8,755 bases of DNA from positions 1-8,755 of the forward strand of contig CANFLP010000077.1 of assembly GCA_947447835.1 (NCBI GenBank). Direction: 5' to 3'. Below, one piece after another: positions 6,819 through 8,755 of this stretch (its first letter is position 1; each line of letters starts with the position of its first letter). Origin of the DNA: Bacteroidota bacterium. GTDB taxonomy: Bacteria; Bacteroidota; Bacteroidia; Chitinophagales; Chitinophagaceae. The notes beneath the pieces were generated by a model. That model had not been told where the DNA came from. It ran no database searches and saw only the letters and a program-made list of their open reading frames with translations. Made by a program: the position numbers and the translations under genes.

Positions 6819-6870
6819 TTAGAGCACGAAATTACGAAAATACAAGCTTCAACAAACAATTATTTGATGG

Positions 6871-8010
6871 TTATTTCACTTTGCGGCCTTTCCATGTATA
6901 AGTCTTGATTTGGCCAAACAAGCCGGCCACCAAAGTGTACATAATATGCATAGGTTGGTACAAAGCAAAATAGCGTAATTGACCGGGCATATTATAAAAA
7001 CGGGTAACGGGTTCAAGAAAGAAGAGTTCAAAAAATATTTTAAACGCAATCGATATCAATAAGCTGGAATAATTTCCCGCCAATAGCAAAACCAAAAAGG
7101 AGAAATTGTATAAATACACCAATAATAACACCCAAAAAATGGAATTATCATCATAATAACGGGCTTTGCTTGACCATCTAATTCTTTGCATGATAAAATC
7201 CTTCCAATTGCTCATTGCCTTTGTAAGCACAATCGCACCTGGATGAAATAAATAACCAATACGGTTAGACAAAGTCACTTTCATCTTATGCATCAAAAAC
7301 ATATCGTCACCACTCGCAATTTGATCCACCCCCTGATATCCACCCACTGCAATAAAGGCCGATTTTTCAAAAGCCAAATTGGCTCCATTGCTCATAGAAT
7401 GCTTACCAGCGCCCACTGCAGCGGCCGTGATACCTTGTAATGCTAAAAAATCCAACACCTGAAATTCGTTCAAAATGCCAGACTCTTTTATAAACATTAC
7501 AGGCGCAGCCACAAATACCGGCTTGTTTTTTAATATATAAGCATTGTATAAAGTCAACCACTGTTTAGGCACAATACAGTCAGCATCCGTAGTCACAATC
7601 CAATCCCCTTTTGCCTGACTTACTGCTTTTTCAATGGCCTTCTTTTTAAAAGAGTTCATCTCCCCCTGTTTAAAATAATCGGCTAAACTTAATAAATGCA
7701 CATTAGGCTGGTCGTGCCCAATAGCTTTAACAATAAAGGCAGTATCATCTTCCGAAAAATCATCAATTACAATTATTTCAAATGCATCCAATGGGTAATC
7801 CTGGGCTAAAATTGAATCAACGCAGGCTTTGATATTGGCCGCCTCGTTACGAGCAGGAATCACAACGGTAAAACGGGTAAATTCAAAAGCATCACTTTTC
7901 TCCGTTAGCTCAAAAGTCTTAAGCCTGCCAAACCAATAACGGTAGGCCATTAATAAAAGGGCATATAAAACGGTCAAAATACCAACGGACCAATCCAATA
8001 TTGCTAGCAT
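6871..8010 (-). CDS. Membrane-bound family 2 glycosyltransferase
   Basis: This is a GT-A fold inverting glycosyltransferase that probably transfers a sugar from a nucleotide donor at the inner face of the cytoplasmic membrane, for an envelope or exported glycan; donor and acceptor are unknown. The 379 residues begin with one membrane helix (about 7-23). The catalytic domain follows: VVIPARNEAANI (49-60), VIDDFSEDD (81-89), the metal-binding TDADC (141-145), SNGANLAF (207-214), GDDMF (234-238) and QRIRW (275-279). The last is the QxxRW motif typical of processive enzymes. Two or three further helices lie at about 292-334 and 350-366, and the tail is basic, with WKGRK. All key motifs are intact. 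An in-frame TAA just upstream fixes ATG 8010 as the first start. It is preceded by an unusually strong ribosome-binding sequence. It lies upstream of korB, but no functional link is apparent, and it diverges from the MarR gene. Confidence 0.9.
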   Translation of the reverse strand: MLAILDWSVGILTVLYALLLMAYRYWFGRLKTFELTEKSDAFEFTRFTVVIPARNEAANIKACVDSILAQDYPLDAFEIIVIDDFSEDDTAFIVKAIGHDQPNVHLLSLADYFKQGEMNSFKKKAIEKAVSQAKGDWIVTTDADCIVPKQWLTLYNAYILKNKPVFVAAPVMFIKESGILNEFQVLDFLALQGITAAAVGAGKHSMSNGANLAFEKSAFIAVGGYQGVDQIASGDDMFLMHKMKVTLSNRIGYLFHPGAIVLTKAMSNWKDFIMQRIRWSSKARYYDDNSIFWVLLLVYLYNFSFLVLLLAGNYSSLLISIAFKIFFELFFLEPVTRFYNMPGQLRYFALYQPMHIMYTLVAGLFGQIKTYTWKGRKVK

Positions 8011-8021
8011 GACCCAAAGTT

Positions 8022-8032
8022 ACCTCCTTTCT
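8022..8032 (-). promoter_or_regulatory. Unusually strong Shine-Dalgarno sequence for the glycosyltransferase
   Basis: The minus strand reads AGAAAGGAGGT, complementary over 11 bases to the usual 16S rRNA 3' end. It ends 11 bases before the ATG at 8010, longer than the common 5-9 base spacing. No other gene in the window shows such a match, as expected for Bacteroidota. An in-frame stop between this site and the ATG excludes an earlier start. Confidence 0.65.
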
Positions 8033-8042
8033 CCATCAAAAA

Positions 8043-8075
8043 TTTGGTGAAATCCTCAAATTGGTCGTACTTTTG
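8043..8075 (+). promoter_or_regulatory. Bacteroidota-type promoter of the MarR gene
   Basis: TTTG at 8043-8046 and TACTTTTG at 8068-8075 match the -33 (TTTG) and -7 (TAnnTTTG) elements exactly, with a 21-base spacer. Transcription would start near 8082, leaving a leader of about 16 bases before the ATG at 8098. It would drive the MarR gene and probably the acyl-CoA dehydrogenase gene behind it. An AATTTG/CAAATT inverted repeat (8041-8046, 8057-8062) covers the -33 element. Confidence 0.72.
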
Positions 8076-8077
8076 AA

Positions 8078-8093
8078 TTAGTTGCATAACTAA
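8078..8093 (+). promoter_or_regulatory. Candidate MarR operator (inverted repeat)
   Basis: TTAGTT (8078-8083) and AACTAA (8088-8093) are perfect inverted repeats separated by GCAT. The 16-base site covers the predicted transcription start, 4 bases before the MarR start codon. Size, dyad symmetry and placement fit autorepression by a MarR dimer. Binding itself is inferred. Confidence 0.55.
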
Positions 8094-8097
8094 CTAT

Positions 8098-8553
8098 ATG
8101 TCAAACAACCAATTTAAACGAGGGGAACTATACAGTGTCATTAATGGCATGGCCACGACTGCTGTAGCCCGTCGACTGCAAAAGAATTTCCGCAATGCCG
8201 GACTTGAAATAACTATTGAACAATGGTCAGTCTTATATCATTTATGGAAGGAAGATGGATTAAGTCAACAGGAATTAGGCACAAGAACTTTTAGAGACAA
8301 GGCAAGCATTACCCGCTTGATTGATAATCTAGAAAAACAAGGACTTGTATTACGTGTAGCAAGTACAACCGATAGACGCATTAATAAAGTGTGTTTAACC
8401 GATGCCGCAAAACCATTGCAACAAACTACATATGAATTAGCAAATCAAACTATGAACGAGGCATTGCTAAATATTAATAAAGAGGAGATTGAAATTGTGA
8501 AAAATGTTTTTCAAAGAGTGTATGATAATTTAACACATCCAGATTTAATTTAA
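8098..8553 (+). CDS. MarR-family transcriptional regulator
   Basis: This is a 151-residue dimeric winged-helix regulator of normal MarR length. Helices at the N- and C-terminus (about 6-34 and 108-146) would form the dimer interface. The winged-helix domain (about 36-105) includes TIEQWSVLYHLW, LSQQELGTRTFRDKASITRLIDNLEKQGLV with the recognition helix around 66-80, and the wing with TTDRR (90-94) followed by KVCLTDAA. The ligand is unknown; MarR proteins usually lose DNA binding on meeting a small aromatic, lipidic or oxidising signal. A strong promoter and a dyad operator candidate lie directly upstream, suggesting autorepression. An acyl-CoA dehydrogenase gene follows after 40 bases without a terminator, so an acyl-CoA or fatty-acid signal is a reasonable inference from context only. 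Confidence 0.93.
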   Translation: MSNNQFKRGELYSVINGMATTAVARRLQKNFRNAGLEITIEQWSVLYHLWKEDGLSQQELGTRTFRDKASITRLIDNLEKQGLVLRVASTTDRRINKVCLTDAAKPLQQTTYELANQTMNEALLNINKEEIEIVKNVFQRVYDNLTHPDLI

Positions 8554-8593
8554 AAAGAAACGAACATTCGATAAAAAATATAAAACCTATTTT

Positions 8594-8755
8594 ATGGGAA
8601 CAACAATTCACGGAGGAGAATGGATCATTAAAGAAGTGAAAGCAGCAGATGTATTCATTCCTGAAGACTTTAACGAAGAGCAACTTATGGTACGCGATAT
8701 GTGTACACAATTTGTAGATGGCGAAGTATTACCAGTAGCCGATCGTATTGATAAA
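8594..8755 (+). CDS. Acyl-CoA dehydrogenase, N-terminal fragment (3'-partial)
   Basis: The first 54 codons of an open frame that runs off the window. The protein begins MGTTIHGGEWIIKEV and continues with VFIPEDFNEEQLMVRDMCTQFV and then GEVLPVADRID. The pattern of PEDF-(T/N)EEQ, a helix, and EVLP matches the N-terminal alpha-helical domain of acyl-CoA dehydrogenases, FAD flavoenzymes that introduce the 2,3-double bond in the first step of fatty-acid beta-oxidation. The GGE leader and PEDF box are typical of the longer (about 600-residue) Bacteroidota form, from memory of the family. The FAD site, catalytic Glu and C-terminal extension are beyond the edge. It lies 40 bases after the MarR stop on the same strand and is probably cotranscribed and controlled by it. 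There is no Shine-Dalgarno sequence before the ATG. Confidence 0.8.
   Translation, partial: MGTTIHGGEWIIKEVKAADVFIPEDFNEEQLMVRDMCTQFVDGEVLPVADRIDK

Noticed and set aside
6819..6870. TATTTTCG on the minus strand as a korB promoter
   Set aside because: One mismatch to the -7 consensus, and the nearest TTTG is only 10 bases away, too close for a -33 element.
8561..8570. CGAACATTCG dyad between MarR and the acyl-CoA dehydrogenase gene
   Set aside because: The 2-base loop and 4-bp arms cannot form a terminator hairpin, and no T-run follows.
8474..8710. Minus-strand frame spanning the MarR end and acyl-CoA dehydrogenase start
   Set aside because: It opposes two convincing genes and has a Cys/Phe/His-rich composition typical of antisense translation.
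1..8755. A hidden defence island, mobile element or new multi-gene system
   Set aside because: Every long frame belongs to a recognisable metabolic, envelope or regulatory family. I saw no transposase, integrase, nuclease-toxin pair, repeat array or RNA gene pattern.

Overview
The window looks like ordinary chromosomal DNA from a member of the Bacteroidota, most likely an aerobic Chitinophagales/Chitinophagaceae-type bacterium. This rests on the AT-rich composition, near absence of Shine-Dalgarno sequences, two good matches to the Bacteroidota -7 promoter element TAnnTTTG, a two-gene (split) transketolase, a YciO-like Sua5 protein, an aerobic-type 2-oxoacid:ferredoxin oxidoreductase beta subunit and a COX15-type heme A synthase. 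The genus cannot be fixed from the sequence alone.

Layout. At the left edge, on the plus strand, is the 3' end of a carB gene that stops at the boundary between the two halves of the normal CarB protein (1-855). A transketolase C-terminal subunit follows (904-1869) and ends at a perfect bidirectional terminator (1891-1923). Facing it on the minus strand are heme A synthase and PdxH, transcribed 3687 to 1929 with a 34-base gap and probably in one transcript. From a 120-base divergent region, rnhB (RNase HII, GTG start) runs rightward and meets a minus-strand YciO/Sua5-family gene tail to tail, with stop codons overlapping at a CTAG. Across a 70-base divergent spacer is a LuxR-type regulator with a degenerate receiver (5071-5718). 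Next, on the minus strand, come korB (terminator at 5732-5754) and, upstream of it, a membrane GT2 glycosyltransferase. At the right edge, divergent from the glycosyltransferase, a MarR regulator (8098-8553) precedes the start of an acyl-CoA dehydrogenase gene that runs off the window.

How the genes relate. Most are unrelated housekeeping functions: pyrimidine/arginine precursor synthesis, pentose phosphate pathway, PLP salvage, heme A for terminal oxidase, RNA-DNA hybrid removal, possible tRNA t6A synthesis, TCA-level 2-oxoacid oxidation and envelope glycan synthesis. The one clear regulatory unit is at the right end: a MarR gene with a strong promoter and an inverted-repeat operator candidate at its expected transcription start, heading a probable fatty-acid-oxidation operon.

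The most notable features are the clean half-length CarB, three subunits (CarB N-half, transketolase C-half, KorB) whose usual partners are not adjacent inside the window, the degenerate receiver, the YciO-type active site, and an 11-base Shine-Dalgarno match in a lineage that rarely uses them. No gap exceeds 120 bases between genes. I saw no tRNA, rRNA, CRISPR array, insertion sequence or prophage gene. I did not find a convincing undescribed multi-gene system.
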